Shown piece by piece: positions 18,082-27,055 of a DNA stretch of 52,499 nt; position 1 is the stretch's first letter; each line of letters begins with the position of its first letter. The DNA is from CAWVWD01 sp965662365 (GTDB taxonomy: Bacteria; Bacteroidota; Bacteroidia; Chitinophagales; Saprospiraceae). The stretch is taken from positions 1 through 52,499 of the forward strand of contig CBFIHR010000025.1 in the NCBI GenBank assembly GCA_965662365.1. The letters are read 5' to 3'. The notes beneath the pieces are model-generated. The model made no database searches, was not told where the DNA came from, and saw only the letters and a program-made list of their open reading frames with translations. The position numbers and the translations under genes are program-made.

Positions 18082-20520
18082 CTAAAAGTCCAATTTGTAA
18101 TAAAACAGCGGTAAAAATCCTAACTGATATTCTTCCCGAATTGGTCCTAAAGGATTATCAGGAGCATACGTCAATGTCAAGATATTTCGAGTATTGAAAA
18201 TATTGACAAAATCAACCGCTAACTCATGTGTCACTTTCGGGCGATTCCAACGATAACTGACTTTGAAATCTGCACGGAAATACGGACGGAATTGTAAAGT
18301 ATTCACCGTTTCATCTTGATAAATAATTTCCAATTGTTGAGCTGAAGCCACCGTATCAACTGGACCGTACCAACGACCACCGATTGTCGTGACTTTTCCT
18401 CCAATATTCAAAGCAGAACCTTCTTTAAATGTCCATTCTTTGGCAAATAAAGCATTCGCTGCATAGCGACCGTTGAAGGTAGAATTTCTTAAAACGCCAT
18501 CGCTTCCTTGATATTTTGCATCGAATAATGAGGCTGTAACTAAGAAATAATAGCCATCGCTAAAGAATTTTTCTAACGTAAATTCAAAACCATAATTACG
18601 ACCTGAACCGGCATTCTGTAACGTATCAGGGAAGAATCGAGAGAATCCTGAACCGGCATTTAATAACGAAAATGACGAAGATCGAGCATCGACAGGTACA
18701 TTATTTAAGTACTGATAATAGGTTTCTAACTTAATTCGATAATTCTTTTTAAAGACCATGTCATACGCCAAAACAGCGTGTGTTGACTTTGTCAATCCCA
18801 TGTCTAAGTTATATTCTTGCGGATTGCCATCAACCTGCACATCGCTATAATAGTACAAATACGGTGATTGAATCTGTGAGTGCATACCAAAACCAAAACT
18901 CAAACGACGACCTTTTAATAAGTCATAACTCAATCCTAAACGAGGTTCAATCGGTGAAAAACTATTATTATTAATAGAAAAATACATCGAAGTCAAACCT
19001 GCGGTCAACGTCAAACGCTCGCTGGCTTTGTATTTATAATGAACATAAGGTTGGAACAAAATCGCATTGTCATCCGCATCCCAACGAGTTCGCCAATCAC
19101 TTAGCAAAGATGGACTGCCATCTGCTTGTGGTAAAACCGTTCGTACACTATCAATGTAAAACATACCGTATAAATCAGCATTAAAACCTGCTTTAATCGT
19201 ATGTCTTGACTTGAATTTATGATTTACATAAAAGTAAGAATGTAGTTTATTTTCTGTAAATTGATAATCCAAAATTGCTGGTAAAGAATCAATCACATAT
19301 TCGCCATTGACAACTCGACGATAAATTTGATCGTGATTCGCATAAACGGATTGCGACGAATACGCAACGCCAGCTTTGACGAAGGTGTTTTTATTTAGAG
19401 GTTGTGTATAAGTTGCTCCCAAAATCCCCATATTCGTTGAGAAATACTGGTCACGATCATTAGAACCAAAAATCAACGTTGATGTATCTGGTCGTTCAGT
19501 GTCACTCAAAACAATGTCAATCGTACTTAATCCCCCAATTCCCCAAATTGCTAAATTTCCGCCATTTTTATGAGGAAAATTCAAGCGAAAAGCGCCATCA
19601 GAATATTGTGGAATCGCATCTGTTCCGACATTAATACCCATAAAACTAAACAACTGTAAAGTCGAATATCTACCCATCACTAAATAGGACGCTTTGCTGT
19701 TTTTTGATAAAGGTCCTTCAGCGGTGATTTCTGTTCCTAAAAATCCTAATTGTCCCGAAAATTCATGCTTTTCGTTGTTACCATTTCTCATTCTTAAATC
19801 AAAAACCCCAGCGATAGCGTTACCATATTCGGCAGGAAAAGCCCCTGTGAAAAAGTCCGAGTTAGCTAAAAATTTATTGTTTAGAATCGTCACAGGTCCA
19901 CCGCCTGTTCCTGGAATTGCAAAGTGATTAGGATTCGGAATATTGATACCTTCCAATCGCCAAAGTACCCCTTGAGGCGTATTGCCTCGCACCACAATAT
20001 CGTTTCGAGAATCGTCTGCACCTTGCACGCCAGCAAAGTTTGAAGCCATACGAGCCGGTTCGCCACGGCTTCCTGCGTACTTATTAGTTTCTGTTACCGA
20101 AAATTGCCTAGCACTTACAGTTGCCATTTCGTTACGTACTTCTTGTTCCCGACTTGCGACGACATCAACCGTTCCTAAGTTCGTTACGGCCTCTTCTAAC
20201 TCAATATTCAAAATGACCTCTTTGGCAGAAGTAACAATAATATTGTCCAGTAACATTTCTTGATAACCAATATAAGTAAATTTCACTTGTTGACGCCCCA
20301 AAGGCACGTCATCCAGGCGATAATTGCCATCAATATCGGTAACCGCACCAATCAATTCTCCATTTTCAGTATTAATTATCACATTAACACCAATAAGCGG
20401 AAATTTCGACTCATTATCGACAACTGTTCCTCGAACGGTTTGCGTCAAATTCTGTGCTTGTAGTGTATTTCCGGCAAGTATTAAAAAAAATAGTAAGTAA
20501 ATGTTTTTCAATAGTTTCAT
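18082..20520 (-). CDS. TonB-dependent receptor with CarboxypepD_reg-like N-terminal domain
   Basis: This 812-aa protein has a signal peptide (KNIYLLFFLILAGNTLQAQ), then a carboxypeptidase-regulatory-like beta-sandwich (about 25-115: RGTVVDNESKFPLIGVNVII ... GNYRLDDVPLG), a plug domain (RNDIVVRGNTPQGVLWRLEGI, AEYGNAIAGVFDLRMRNG) and an outer-membrane barrel ending in an aromatic-rich strand with a final Phe. Such receptors import siderophores, glycans or peptides using TonB energy. No SusD-like partner lies beside it, which argues against a SusCD glycan system; the ligand is unknown. I set the start at 20520 because the earlier Met would precede the signal peptide by 29 residues. Confidence 0.9.
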   Translation of the reverse strand: MKLLKNIYLLFFLILAGNTLQAQNLTQTVRGTVVDNESKFPLIGVNVIINTENGELIGAVTDIDGNYRLDDVPLGRQQVKFTYIGYQEMLLDNIIVTSAKEVILNIELEEAVTNLGTVDVVASREQEVRNEMATVSARQFSVTETNKYAGSRGEPARMASNFAGVQGADDSRNDIVVRGNTPQGVLWRLEGINIPNPNHFAIPGTGGGPVTILNNKFLANSDFFTGAFPAEYGNAIAGVFDLRMRNGNNEKHEFSGQLGFLGTEITAEGPLSKNSKASYLVMGRYSTLQLFSFMGINVGTDAIPQYSDGAFRLNFPHKNGGNLAIWGIGGLSTIDIVLSDTERPDTSTLIFGSNDRDQYFSTNMGILGATYTQPLNKNTFVKAGVAYSSQSVYANHDQIYRRVVNGEYVIDSLPAILDYQFTENKLHSYFYVNHKFKSRHTIKAGFNADLYGMFYIDSVRTVLPQADGSPSLLSDWRTRWDADDNAILFQPYVHYKYKASERLTLTAGLTSMYFSINNNSFSPIEPRLGLSYDLLKGRRLSFGFGMHSQIQSPYLYYYSDVQVDGNPQEYNLDMGLTKSTHAVLAYDMVFKKNYRIKLETYYQYLNNVPVDARSSSFSLLNAGSGFSRFFPDTLQNAGSGRNYGFEFTLEKFFSDGYYFLVTASLFDAKYQGSDGVLRNSTFNGRYAANALFAKEWTFKEGSALNIGGKVTTIGGRWYGPVDTVASAQQLEIIYQDETVNTLQFRPYFRADFKVSYRWNRPKVTHELAVDFVNIFNTRNILTLTYAPDNPLGPIREEYQLGFLPLFYYKLDF

Positions 20521-20691
20521 GATTTTATATTGTTGTAATAAGTAGTATAGACGTTCCTGTCTGTTATTATGTATTTTAACGGATGAAAATAGCCGTCTTT
20601 TGATCATTTTTTAGGATAGTAATTAGTTTAATGAATTGTCAGAGTTCAACAGCAAATTCATTACAATCCTATATTATCTAAAGCAGGCGGA

Positions 20692-20699
20692 CAAAATTA
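20692..20699 (-). promoter_or_regulatory. Possible -7 box for the TonB receptor gene
   Basis: On the minus strand it reads TAATTTTG followed by TCCGC. It implies a leader of about 165 nt. No -33 element is evident, so this is tentative. Confidence 0.35.
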
Positions 20700-20718
20700 A
20701 CATTATTCTTTACAGCAT

Positions 20719-20753
20719 AAAAAAACTCCGATACTAAAAGTAGCATCGGAGTT
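20719..20753 (-). terminator. Rho-independent terminator
   Basis: AACTCCGAT pairs with ATCGGAGTT across a short AT loop, and on the minus strand a run of seven T follows. It ends the small exported-protein gene at 20811. Confidence 0.85.
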
Positions 20754-20810
20754 CACCTGGATATTCAATAGAGGATTATATGTTAAAATAATATAAAACT
20801 TTTATTACCA

Positions 20811-21245
20811 TTAATCAATTACCATTTGTTTGGGAATAACCCTTGATTCCCCTTTTACAACAACGTGATATGTTCCTTTTGATAAGGGTTTTGTTAATAA
20901 TTCAACATTACAGATATCTTCTCTCGGTTCGACATTTAAGGAGTATAACCTTTCATTTGTGTTACTATTGTAGATAAAAACTTGAACTTTTTCATCTTTA
21001 AAATCATAGATTGTAATCGAAAAAGCTTCCTTATTTGCGTGTAGGAATGTTTTTAGAATATTAACATCTTCTTCTGACTCAACTACAAAATCAAATACGG
21101 TACCTGATTTCTCAGTAATATCACCTTTTTGATTTTTTTTGTCCTCTTGTGCGATAGCATTTGTGCTAAACAAGAATACGAATACGACTACGCCCAATGT
21201 CTTCGCCAATATTGATAATAAATTTTGCACGTTGAAGGATTTCAT
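20811..21245 (-). CDS. Small exported protein resembling a stand-alone T9SS C-terminal domain
   Basis: This 144-aa protein has an N-terminal signal segment (AKTLGVVVFVFLFSTNAIAQ) and a compact beta domain. The closing part, VQVFIYNSNTNERLYSLNVEP ... LSKGTYHVVVKG ... KQMVI, follows the pattern of the Por secretion tail: a strand, an L-S-x-G-x-Y-x-V-x-V segment and a final K-x-V/M-V-I. Such tails normally end much larger cargo. Here nothing but an acidic linker lies in front, so it may be a small secreted protein, a DUF3244-like protein or a regulator that mimics cargo. A strong promoter lies 300 bp upstream. Confidence 0.6.
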   Translation of the reverse strand: MKSFNVQNLLSILAKTLGVVVFVFLFSTNAIAQEDKKNQKGDITEKSGTVFDFVVESEEDVNILKTFLHANKEAFSITIYDFKDEKVQVFIYNSNTNERLYSLNVEPREDICNVELLTKPLSKGTYHVVVKGESRVIPKQMVID

Positions 21246-22204
21246 AAAAAATAATTTTCATTAAAAAATAGTTTGTCAATCTTAATCCTATCATGTTATA
21301 CGATAATATCTTGCCAAACTCTATTATTATTAACAATTCTTTAATATCTAAAATAGAACATACTATAACCTATTTTATTTGTGACATCAAACAATTGCAT
21401 TATTGTGTACGATGAATAACTACTTTTGTTATCGTTTACTTTATGTATTTTTTTATATAAAGCCCAAAACCATGGAAATTACAGATCTATTGTCAAAAAA
21501 GATTGTTAGTCCAACTTCCATGATATTTTTTCATCATAAAGACCGCAAATGTAGGACAGTTAATAGGTAGAACAAAGACCTAATCAAGAAAAAATGACTA
21601 AATAGCTAAAACAAAGTCCTTTTTATATTATAATCAAACCTTATATAATTTGGATGAAAATTGTTAAAAACAATAATTTATTAAGACTCTTGTATTTTTT
21701 GGTTACTTAATTCGTAAAATTATAATAAAGCACCAAATAGAAAAAACTATAAAAATAATTAAGAATTAAAGGGCTAGATTCTTATTTTGAGAAAGTTGTT
21801 TTATTATGGGAATGACAAATGTATTTATTTTATAATTCAAAATTACCTTTAATAAATTGGTCTTATTTGTTAAAAAGCGAATTAAATATCATTAGTAACT
21901 CAAAAAGATAAAATTATATATAAGTTACATGATATCTAAAATAGAGACGATATCACTGGTACAAATGATATTTGAGATAGGTATATTTTCCGCTTTCGCA
22001 GTAGATAGGATTCATTCGAGTGCTTTAAAATTATTATAAATACCGTCAATAAAACCAAATACCATTTTTAGGTTGACAGCATATAGTTCAGCGAATGATC
22101 ATTTAAAGTAGTTGTACTTTTTTTATTTCTAACTTCTGTATTTATTCTGTAAGCCGTAGCATCTTTCTTTTATCGTAAAACATTTAGCAAAGTCCTAAAA
22201 TAAC
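21246..22204. other. About 960 bp without a recognisable gene
   Basis: This very AT-rich stretch lies between the small exported protein and the tRNA genes. It holds one strong minus-strand promoter (21546-21576) and an inverted repeat CATGGAA/TTCCATG around 21472-21524. No frame shows a plausible protein; the longest candidate at the inverted repeat is only 32 codons. Confidence 0.7.
21546..21576 (-). promoter_or_regulatory. Strong Bacteroidota-type promoter, -33 and -7 with ideal spacing
   Basis: On the minus strand TTTG (21573-21576) and TACATTTG (21546-21553) are separated by exactly 19 bp, the textbook arrangement for the phylum. Transcription would begin near 21540, giving about a 295-nt leader for the exported-protein gene at 21245 or a separate small RNA. 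Confidence 0.7.
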
Positions 22205-22233
22205 AAAAGCCCGAAGTCTTTCGACTTCGAGCT
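22205..22233 (-). terminator. tRNA operon terminator
   Basis: AGCCCGAAGTC (22208-22218) pairs with GACTTCGAGCT (22223-22233) around a 4-nt loop; on the minus strand it is followed by TTTTG. It lies just after tRNA-Leu. Confidence 0.85.
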
Positions 22234-22236
22234 TCG

Positions 22237-22320
22237 TGCCCGGGGCGGGAATCGAACCCGCACTTCCTAATGGAAACAGGATTTTAAGTCCTGCGCGTCT
22301 ACCAATTCCGCCACCCGGGC
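22237..22320 (-). tRNA. tRNA-Leu (anticodon TAA)
   Basis: This 84-nt gene has a GCCCGGG acceptor stem closed with CCCGGGC and discriminator A, the long variable arm of class II tRNAs, the D loop GGTAGACGC and the T loop GGTTCGATTCC. The anticodon loop reads CTTAAAA, giving TAA. The terminal CCA is not encoded. Confidence 0.97.
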
Positions 22321-22351
22321 GTGATAGACTTCTTTAAGATTGTTGCAAAAT

Positions 22352-22373
22352 AAAACCCTCAAAGTTGAGGGTT
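22352..22373 (-). terminator. Hairpin between the two tRNA genes
   Basis: AAACCCTCAA pairs with TTGAGGGTTT around AG, followed on the minus strand by TTTTATTTT. It could end tRNA-Gly transcripts early or mark the processing site between the two tRNAs. Confidence 0.7.
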
Positions 22374-22383
22374 TATCTTACTT

Positions 22384-22459
<76 letters not shown>

Positions 22460-22522
22460 TTTTTTTAATGTTTTGTAACTTATCTTTTTAAATTACTGCA
22501 TATGTGTTTTTCAAATGCGATG

Positions 22523-22555
22523 CAAATATACGACAACTTAAATCAAACTGCCAAA
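22523..22555 (-). promoter_or_regulatory. Promoter of the tRNA-Gly/tRNA-Leu genes
   Basis: On the minus strand TTTG (22552-22555) stands 21 bp before TATATTTG (22523-22530). Transcription would begin near 22516, about 57 nt before tRNA-Gly. Confidence 0.7.
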
Positions 22556-22669
22556 TATTTAGCGTACTTTTTTTAATTTTTTTTAATTAAAAGCGATAAA
22601 AATGCTGTTGAAAACAAGGATTTGAAGGATTGTTTTATTCTAAGATATTGTTTATCAATTTGTTATATT

Positions 22670-23275
22670 TTAGTAAGCGGCTTCAATAAAAATTTCAAAA
22701 TTTGCATCATAAGCTAAATTTTCTGTAATAATTAGGGCATTACTTATCCAAAGTTCCTTTAAAGTTGGATGTTGTATGATTTTTTCGTCAATCGTCATTA
22801 GCGGTTGATGCCGTAAATCTAAAGTTTCAAGCACTGGTAAATCTAAAATTGAGGCGGACAAGTGATTGATATTTCCATAAGGCCAATTAATACGTTCAAT
22901 ATTTGATAATTTGAATAAACTACTCGGAAAGTCGGATAAATCCAATCTTGGAAAAGTAATCATATTATTATCCAAAAAAGTGTTTAATATTTCTAAACAA
23001 ATTTTGTCCGATGCTTTTTCGAATAAGAGAGTTAAAATTCGACTGGCTTTAGTAGGAGAGAGGTGACTCGTTCCGATAAGGATGGATTGTAAATTACTTT
23101 GCGATTGTTGATCTTCGGCCGTTTGCAATTGTTGATAATAATCAAATAGCCATTTTCCGCCATCATCATCGACAGCGAAGCCCGACAAGATCGTTAACGC
23201 TAAATCAATATTAACCTTATCCGAGCTATTGAGTAGTGTTTCTATTTTTTCTAATTCCGTTTTTGTAATCTTCAT
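22670..23275 (-). CDS. Leucine-rich-repeat protein of unknown function
   Basis: This 201-aa cytoplasmic protein (no signal peptide) has a helical first half and two or three LRR-like units in the second half (IERINWPYGNINHLSASILDLPVLETLDLRHQPLMTIDEKIIQHPTLKELWIS). It starts 6 bp after the rmlD stop codon, so the two form an operon, though no shared function is evident. LRR units usually bind proteins. Confidence 0.65.
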   Translation of the reverse strand: MKITKTELEKIETLLNSSDKVNIDLALTILSGFAVDDDGGKWLFDYYQQLQTAEDQQSQSNLQSILIGTSHLSPTKASRILTLLFEKASDKICLEILNTFLDNNMITFPRLDLSDFPSSLFKLSNIERINWPYGNINHLSASILDLPVLETLDLRHQPLMTIDEKIIQHPTLKELWISNALIITENLAYDANFEIFIEAAY

Positions 23276-23281
23276 TTATTT

Positions 23282-24148
23282 TTAGTCTAATAAGGTCAAA
23301 CAATTTATCAAGGCCGTTCGCCAATGCGGAATCGTCAAATCAAATGTAGAACAAACCTTTGATTTATTCATCAAACTAAAATGCGGTCGTTTGGCAGGCG
23401 TTGGATAATCTTTAGTTTCAATCGGGGCGACTTCGATATCGATGTGCTTAATTTCAAAAATCGCTAAAGCGAAATCGTACCATGACGTTACGCCTTCATT
23501 ACTGAAGTGATAAATGCCGCCGTAATTTTCCACTTCCTTTTTGTCGATTTTTTCAATAATTTTCAAAATAGCGAACGCCAAATCACGAGCATAAGTTGGC
23601 GTACCGATTTGATCGTAAATTACTCGCAAATTATCCAATTTTCTACCTAAATGAATCATCGTTTTAACAAAGTTATTCCCAAAAGAAGAATAGACCCAAG
23701 ACGTTCTTAATACAATCGCATTGTCCAAAGTCTGCGTTGCAGTCAAGTCGCCTTCCAATTTTGTTGCTGCATAAACGCCTTGTGGATTCGTTGCGTCATC
23801 TTCCCGATAAGGTCGATTAATCGTTTCAGAGTGATAGACATAATCCGTTGAGATATGAATTAATTGAGTGTAGTGTTTTTTGCAGGTTTTCGCCAAATAA
23901 TCGACTGCGGTTGCATTCACCAAACGAGCTTTATTTTCATCTTCTTCGGCTTTATCGACGGCTGTATAAGCCGCACAATTGACACAATACTCAAAATTAT
24001 GTTGCTCAAATATATTCTGAATAGCAGATTCGTTTGTAATATCTAACTCTTGCGAACCCACAAAAAGAAATTGAAAATCAGGAAATTGTGAAGCTAAAAA
24101 ACGCAATTCACTTCCAACTTGACCATTTGCACCTGTAACTAAAATCAT
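23282..24148 (-). CDS. rmlD: dTDP-4-dehydrorhamnose reductase
   Basis: This 288-aa short-chain dehydrogenase has the nucleotide-binding TGANGQVG at 5-12, the STDYVY strand near 100-105 and the catalytic Y126-x3-K130 pair in YAATK. The family (RmlD/RfbD) reduces dTDP-4-keto-L-rhamnose with NAD(P)H, the last step in dTDP-L-rhamnose synthesis for surface polysaccharide. The other rml genes are not next to it. It is complete, with the normal length, and leads a two-gene operon with the LRR protein. Confidence 0.92.
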   Translation of the reverse strand: MILVTGANGQVGSELRFLASQFPDFQFLFVGSQELDITNESAIQNIFEQHNFEYCVNCAAYTAVDKAEEDENKARLVNATAVDYLAKTCKKHYTQLIHISTDYVYHSETINRPYREDDATNPQGVYAATKLEGDLTATQTLDNAIVLRTSWVYSSFGNNFVKTMIHLGRKLDNLRVIYDQIGTPTYARDLAFAILKIIEKIDKKEVENYGGIYHFSNEGVTSWYDFALAIFEIKHIDIEVAPIETKDYPTPAKRPHFSLMNKSKVCSTFDLTIPHWRTALINCLTLLD

Positions 24149-24275
24149 GCTTTTGTTTTGTGTGATTTGATGCCGTGAAGTTAGAGAATTAAAAACGTAC
24201 TGCCAAGTTGTACTTGACAGCTAAAATGTAAAAAAATAGTTTTAGAACCGAGTAAAACTCAGTTGTACTTAAACA

Positions 24276-24310
24276 AAAACAGAATTTCAACATCGTTGAA
24301 ATTCTGTTTT
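24276..24310. terminator. Symmetric 16-bp hairpin with T runs on both strands
   Basis: AAAACAGAATTTCAAC (24276-24291) pairs perfectly with GTTGAAATTCTGTTTT (24295-24310). T runs stand at both edges, so it can stop transcription from either side. Confidence 0.75.
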
Positions 24311-24450
24311 CGGAAAGTTTTTTATGTAAATATTGGTTACCGAAATTATTCCATATCAACATATTCCAAGTTGATATATTCGCCATCTAAATGATTGAAA
24401 TCTTTGTTCATTAAGGTTGCATTTATGGATTTTTGGTTCAAAAAACAGAA

Positions 24451-24480
24451 GAGTCGAATGATAAAAAATCATTCAACTCT
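24451..24480 (-). terminator. Terminator of hscA
   Basis: On the minus strand GAGTTGAATGAT pairs with ATCATTCGACTC (one G-U) around a T5 loop, then TTCTGTTTTTTG follows. It lies about 20 bp after the hscA stop. Confidence 0.75.
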
Positions 24481-24499
24481 CAAAAATCTGCGGAAAACC

Positions 24500-26365
24500 C
24501 TAAATCTCCCCAATCTTACTCCCAGCCATCGCTTTCTTAATATTAAAATCCATCGCACGATGTGCTAAAGGTTTGGTGTATTCATTCAAATCATCCATAG
24601 CCTTATTAATTAAATCTTTATCCTCGCCTTCGACTGCTTTTTTTAAATTATTAGTCAATGCTGTGGTGTTTGTCTTTTCTTCATCAGACAAGATTTCTGC
24701 ATTTTGAACAATAAACTTTTCAGCAGAACGAACGACATTATTTGCCTCGTTTTTCGCTTCCAATAAAGCACGAGTTTCCATATCCGATTTTGCATTTTGG
24801 ATAGAATCCAAAAGCATCAATGCCATTTCTTCCTCGCTGATACCGTAAGCGGATTTCATCTCGACTTGCTGCGTTACGCCCGAACGTAATTCTTTTGCTC
24901 GAACGGTCAAAATTCCATCAGCATTCAAGATAAAATGAATTTCGATTTTTGGTAAATTCATCGGCATCGGTGGAATACCTTTTAGAATAAATTCGCCCAA
25001 TTTGCGGTTGTGTTGCACCAAGTCACGTTCGCCTTGATACACGGCAATTTTCATATTCGTTTGTCCATCGACCGAAGTTGTGTATTGACGACCGGCTTTC
25101 ATCGGCACTTTGGAGTTTCGAGGAATAATCACGTCCATCAAGCCGCCAACCGTTTCAATTCCCAATGACAAGGGCGTAATATCTATCAACAAAATATCTT
25201 TTTGATTACCTGCCAAAACATCGGCTTGAATCGCTGCACCCATTGCTACAACTTCGTCAGGGTTTACTTCGTCATACACTTCTTTTTCGAAATATTCGGC
25301 GACAGCCGACTTTACCAAAGGCATTCGAGTCGAACCGCCAACCATGATGACGTTATCAATTTCAGTCGTTGATAATTTGGCATCTGCCAAGGCATTTTTA
25401 CAAGCGACTAAGGTTTTATCAATCAACGGTTTTGCAATAATTGAAAACTCGTCATTCGTGATTTTATAGGTTTTTCCATCAATTTCCGTAGAAAAACTAT
25501 CGCTTGAAGAAAGTGTCTTTTTCGCTTCTTCGGCAGCTAAACGAATCGTTTGAGCAAATTCTTTATTCGCACCTAAAATATTCTTATCAATATGATGATT
25601 ATTCAACCAAAAATCAATAATTGCACGGTCAAAATCATCGCCTCCAAGAAACGTATCGCCATTTGTAGAAAGGACTTCAAAAATACCATTTTCGATTTGT
25701 AAAACAGAAATATCAAATGTTCCACCACCTAAATCATAAACGGCAATCGTTTTACTTTCCTCTGGGTCAAGCCCAATTCCATATGCCAAACTCGCTGCGG
25801 TCGGCTCGTTCACGATGCGTAAAACGTCCAAACCTGCCAACTTTCCTGCGTCACGAGTTGCTTGACGTTGTGCATCATTGAAGTAGGCTGGAACAGTGAT
25901 GACGGCTTTGCTCACTCTCGCCCCTAAGGCCTTTTCGATGCGTCTTTTGAGTTCCTCCAAGATGTAAGACGATAACTCAATCGGCGTATAAAATCTATCT
26001 TGCACACGGATTTTTACTAATTTGTCTGCATCTTCATCAATAATTTTATAACTAAAAAAGTCTTCGTAATTCGCTACATCTTTATAGGATTTTCCCATTA
26101 ATCGCTTGACCGAAAAAATGGTATTTTGCGGTTCGGTAATTAATTTTTGTTTCGCTGCGTTGCCGACTAAAGTCGAATTATCACTTTTAAAATGTAAAAT
26201 CGACGGCACGAGTGCATTTTTTCCATCTGTATCTTTTACCGTTACAGCTTCTCCATCTTTCACATAAGCGACCAAACTATTCGTTGTCCCCAAATCAATT
26301 CCAATGATAATATCGCTATCTTTTATTGCATTTCCCGACTGTAAATCTATTGCTATTTTTGCCAT
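24500..26365 (-). CDS. hscA: HscA-type Hsp70 chaperone for Fe-S protein assembly
   Basis: The protein is 621 aa, the usual HscA length. Nucleotide-binding motifs are complete: GIDLGTTNS near 22, VYDLGGGTFDIS near 200 and VGGSTRMP near 330. The substrate-binding half includes DITPLSLGIETVGG and FILKGIPPMPMNLPKI, and the C terminus RAMDFNIKKAMAGSKIGEI matches the HscA ending rather than the Gly/Asp-rich tail of DnaK. HscA releases Fe-S clusters from the scaffold IscU. No hscB, iscU or fdx lies nearby, so the gene stands alone. An upstream in-frame Met would start in a simple repeat; the start at 26365 is the natural one. Confidence 0.8.
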   Translation of the reverse strand: MAKIAIDLQSGNAIKDSDIIIGIDLGTTNSLVAYVKDGEAVTVKDTDGKNALVPSILHFKSDNSTLVGNAAKQKLITEPQNTIFSVKRLMGKSYKDVANYEDFFSYKIIDEDADKLVKIRVQDRFYTPIELSSYILEELKRRIEKALGARVSKAVITVPAYFNDAQRQATRDAGKLAGLDVLRIVNEPTAASLAYGIGLDPEESKTIAVYDLGGGTFDISVLQIENGIFEVLSTNGDTFLGGDDFDRAIIDFWLNNHHIDKNILGANKEFAQTIRLAAEEAKKTLSSSDSFSTEIDGKTYKITNDEFSIIAKPLIDKTLVACKNALADAKLSTTEIDNVIMVGGSTRMPLVKSAVAEYFEKEVYDEVNPDEVVAMGAAIQADVLAGNQKDILLIDITPLSLGIETVGGLMDVIIPRNSKVPMKAGRQYTTSVDGQTNMKIAVYQGERDLVQHNRKLGEFILKGIPPMPMNLPKIEIHFILNADGILTVRAKELRSGVTQQVEMKSAYGISEEEMALMLLDSIQNAKSDMETRALLEAKNEANNVVRSAEKFIVQNAEILSDEEKTNTTALTNNLKKAVEGEDKDLINKAMDDLNEYTKPLAHRAMDFNIKKAMAGSKIGEI

Positions 26366-26370
26366 TTTTT

Positions 26371-26405
26371 TGTATTGATGTATTGATGTGTTGATGTGTT
26401 GATTT
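26371..26405. repeat. Short tandem repeat in the hscA leader
   Basis: The unit TATTGATG / TGTTGATG occurs four times in tandem with 9-10 bp steps. It lies between the hscA -7 box and its start codon, so copy number could alter the leader length. Confidence 0.7.
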
Positions 26406-26435
26406 TGAAAACACGCCATCACTTCTAATGTTCGG

Positions 26436-26443
26436 CAAAGATA
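26436..26443 (-). promoter_or_regulatory. Possible -7 box for hscA
   Basis: On the minus strand it reads TATCTTTG followed by CCG. It predicts a leader of about 64 nt spanning the short tandem repeat. The nearest TTTG upstream is 27 bp away, too far. Confidence 0.45.
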
Positions 26444-26487
26444 ACAGGTTTTGTTGGGTTTCTGTTTAGACAAACTCTAAATAAAAA

Positions 26488-26516
26488 CAGGTTTTGAGTA
26501 TTTCGCTCAAAACCTG
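26488..26516 (-). terminator. Hairpin upstream of hscA
   Basis: CAGGTTTTGAG (26488-26498) pairs with CTCAAAACCTG (26506-26516), followed on the minus strand by TTTTTATTT. It would end a minus-strand transcript arriving from 26581-26900. Confidence 0.75.
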
Positions 26517-26580
26517 CTTAAAACAGTATTCAAAATAAAGATACAATTTATACATTTCTACCCATTGATCGCTTTTTAAA

Positions 26581-26787
26581 TTATCTAAAATAATTTTGAT
26601 TTTGATTTTGTTTTGAGTTAGACTCCCGTTGACCATTTTCCCAAAAAACGACTATTAATAATATGATATTTATGAGTAGCGTAATTTCGTAATCTATATT
26701 GTCACCACAGCACATTCTAAAAATTATAGAAGTTAGAAAAATAGTTTTTTGATGATATTTTGAAAGTTGGTTAAATATCGAGTTCAA
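26581..26787 (-). CDS. Doubtful 68-aa reading frame with one membrane segment
   Basis: The frame has a hydrophobic stretch (ITLLINIILLIVVFW) and an Asn/Gln-rich tail. The only real support is the terminator 65 bp downstream, which suggests something on this strand is transcribed. No promoter box is seen and no family is recognised. It may be noncoding. Confidence 0.25.
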   Translation of the reverse strand: MNSIFNQLSKYHQKTIFLTSIIFRMCCGDNIDYEITLLINIILLIVVFWENGQRESNSKQNQNQNYFR

Positions 26788-26911
26788 TTTTTATCGAAGA
26801 ATTATGGTTTAGATTTTTGCTTTTACTAGTGTTTTAGCATTTTGACCTATTTTTTATCACCTATTTTTAATGAAATATGAATTATTTATAAAATCTTAAC
26901 ATCATAAAAAC

Positions 26912-26939
26912 TTGATACTTAAAAAAATAGCTACCTTTG
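26912..26939 (+). promoter_or_regulatory. typA promoter
   Basis: TTG (26912-26914) lies 17 bp before TACCTTTG (26932-26939), which is followed by C. Start of transcription near 26946 gives a leader of about 110 nt. Confidence 0.6.
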
Positions 26940-27055
26940 CACCTCGAAAATTCTAAATATTTATTTTTTATTGAAAATTGTTTTGAATTACTTTTATAAA
27001 ATATTGATTTTCAACTATAAATGTGATTTAAAACAAATTTCCTTTATCATTAAGA

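Larger units (their letters stand above)
24149..24499. other. Intergenic region with two hairpins
   Basis: These 351 bp between hscA and rmlD (same strand) contain two terminator-like hairpins (24276-24310 and 24451-24480). I see no gene and no clear -7 box for rmlD. Confidence 0.7.
26366..27055. other. Intergenic region between hscA and typA
   Basis: These 690 bp hold the hscA -7 box, a short 9-bp-type repeat (26371-26405), a minus-strand terminator, a doubtful small reading frame and the typA promoter. The remainder is plain AT-rich DNA. Confidence 0.7.

Noticed and set aside
18082..20520. SusC of a glycan-uptake locus
   Set aside because: No SusD-type lipoprotein or glycoside hydrolase gene is adjacent.
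21472..21570. 32-codon plus-strand frame (MEITDLLSKKIVS...) preceded by TACTTTTG
   Set aside because: Too short, no recognisable family, -33 spacing is wrong, and a better promoter on the other strand overlaps it.
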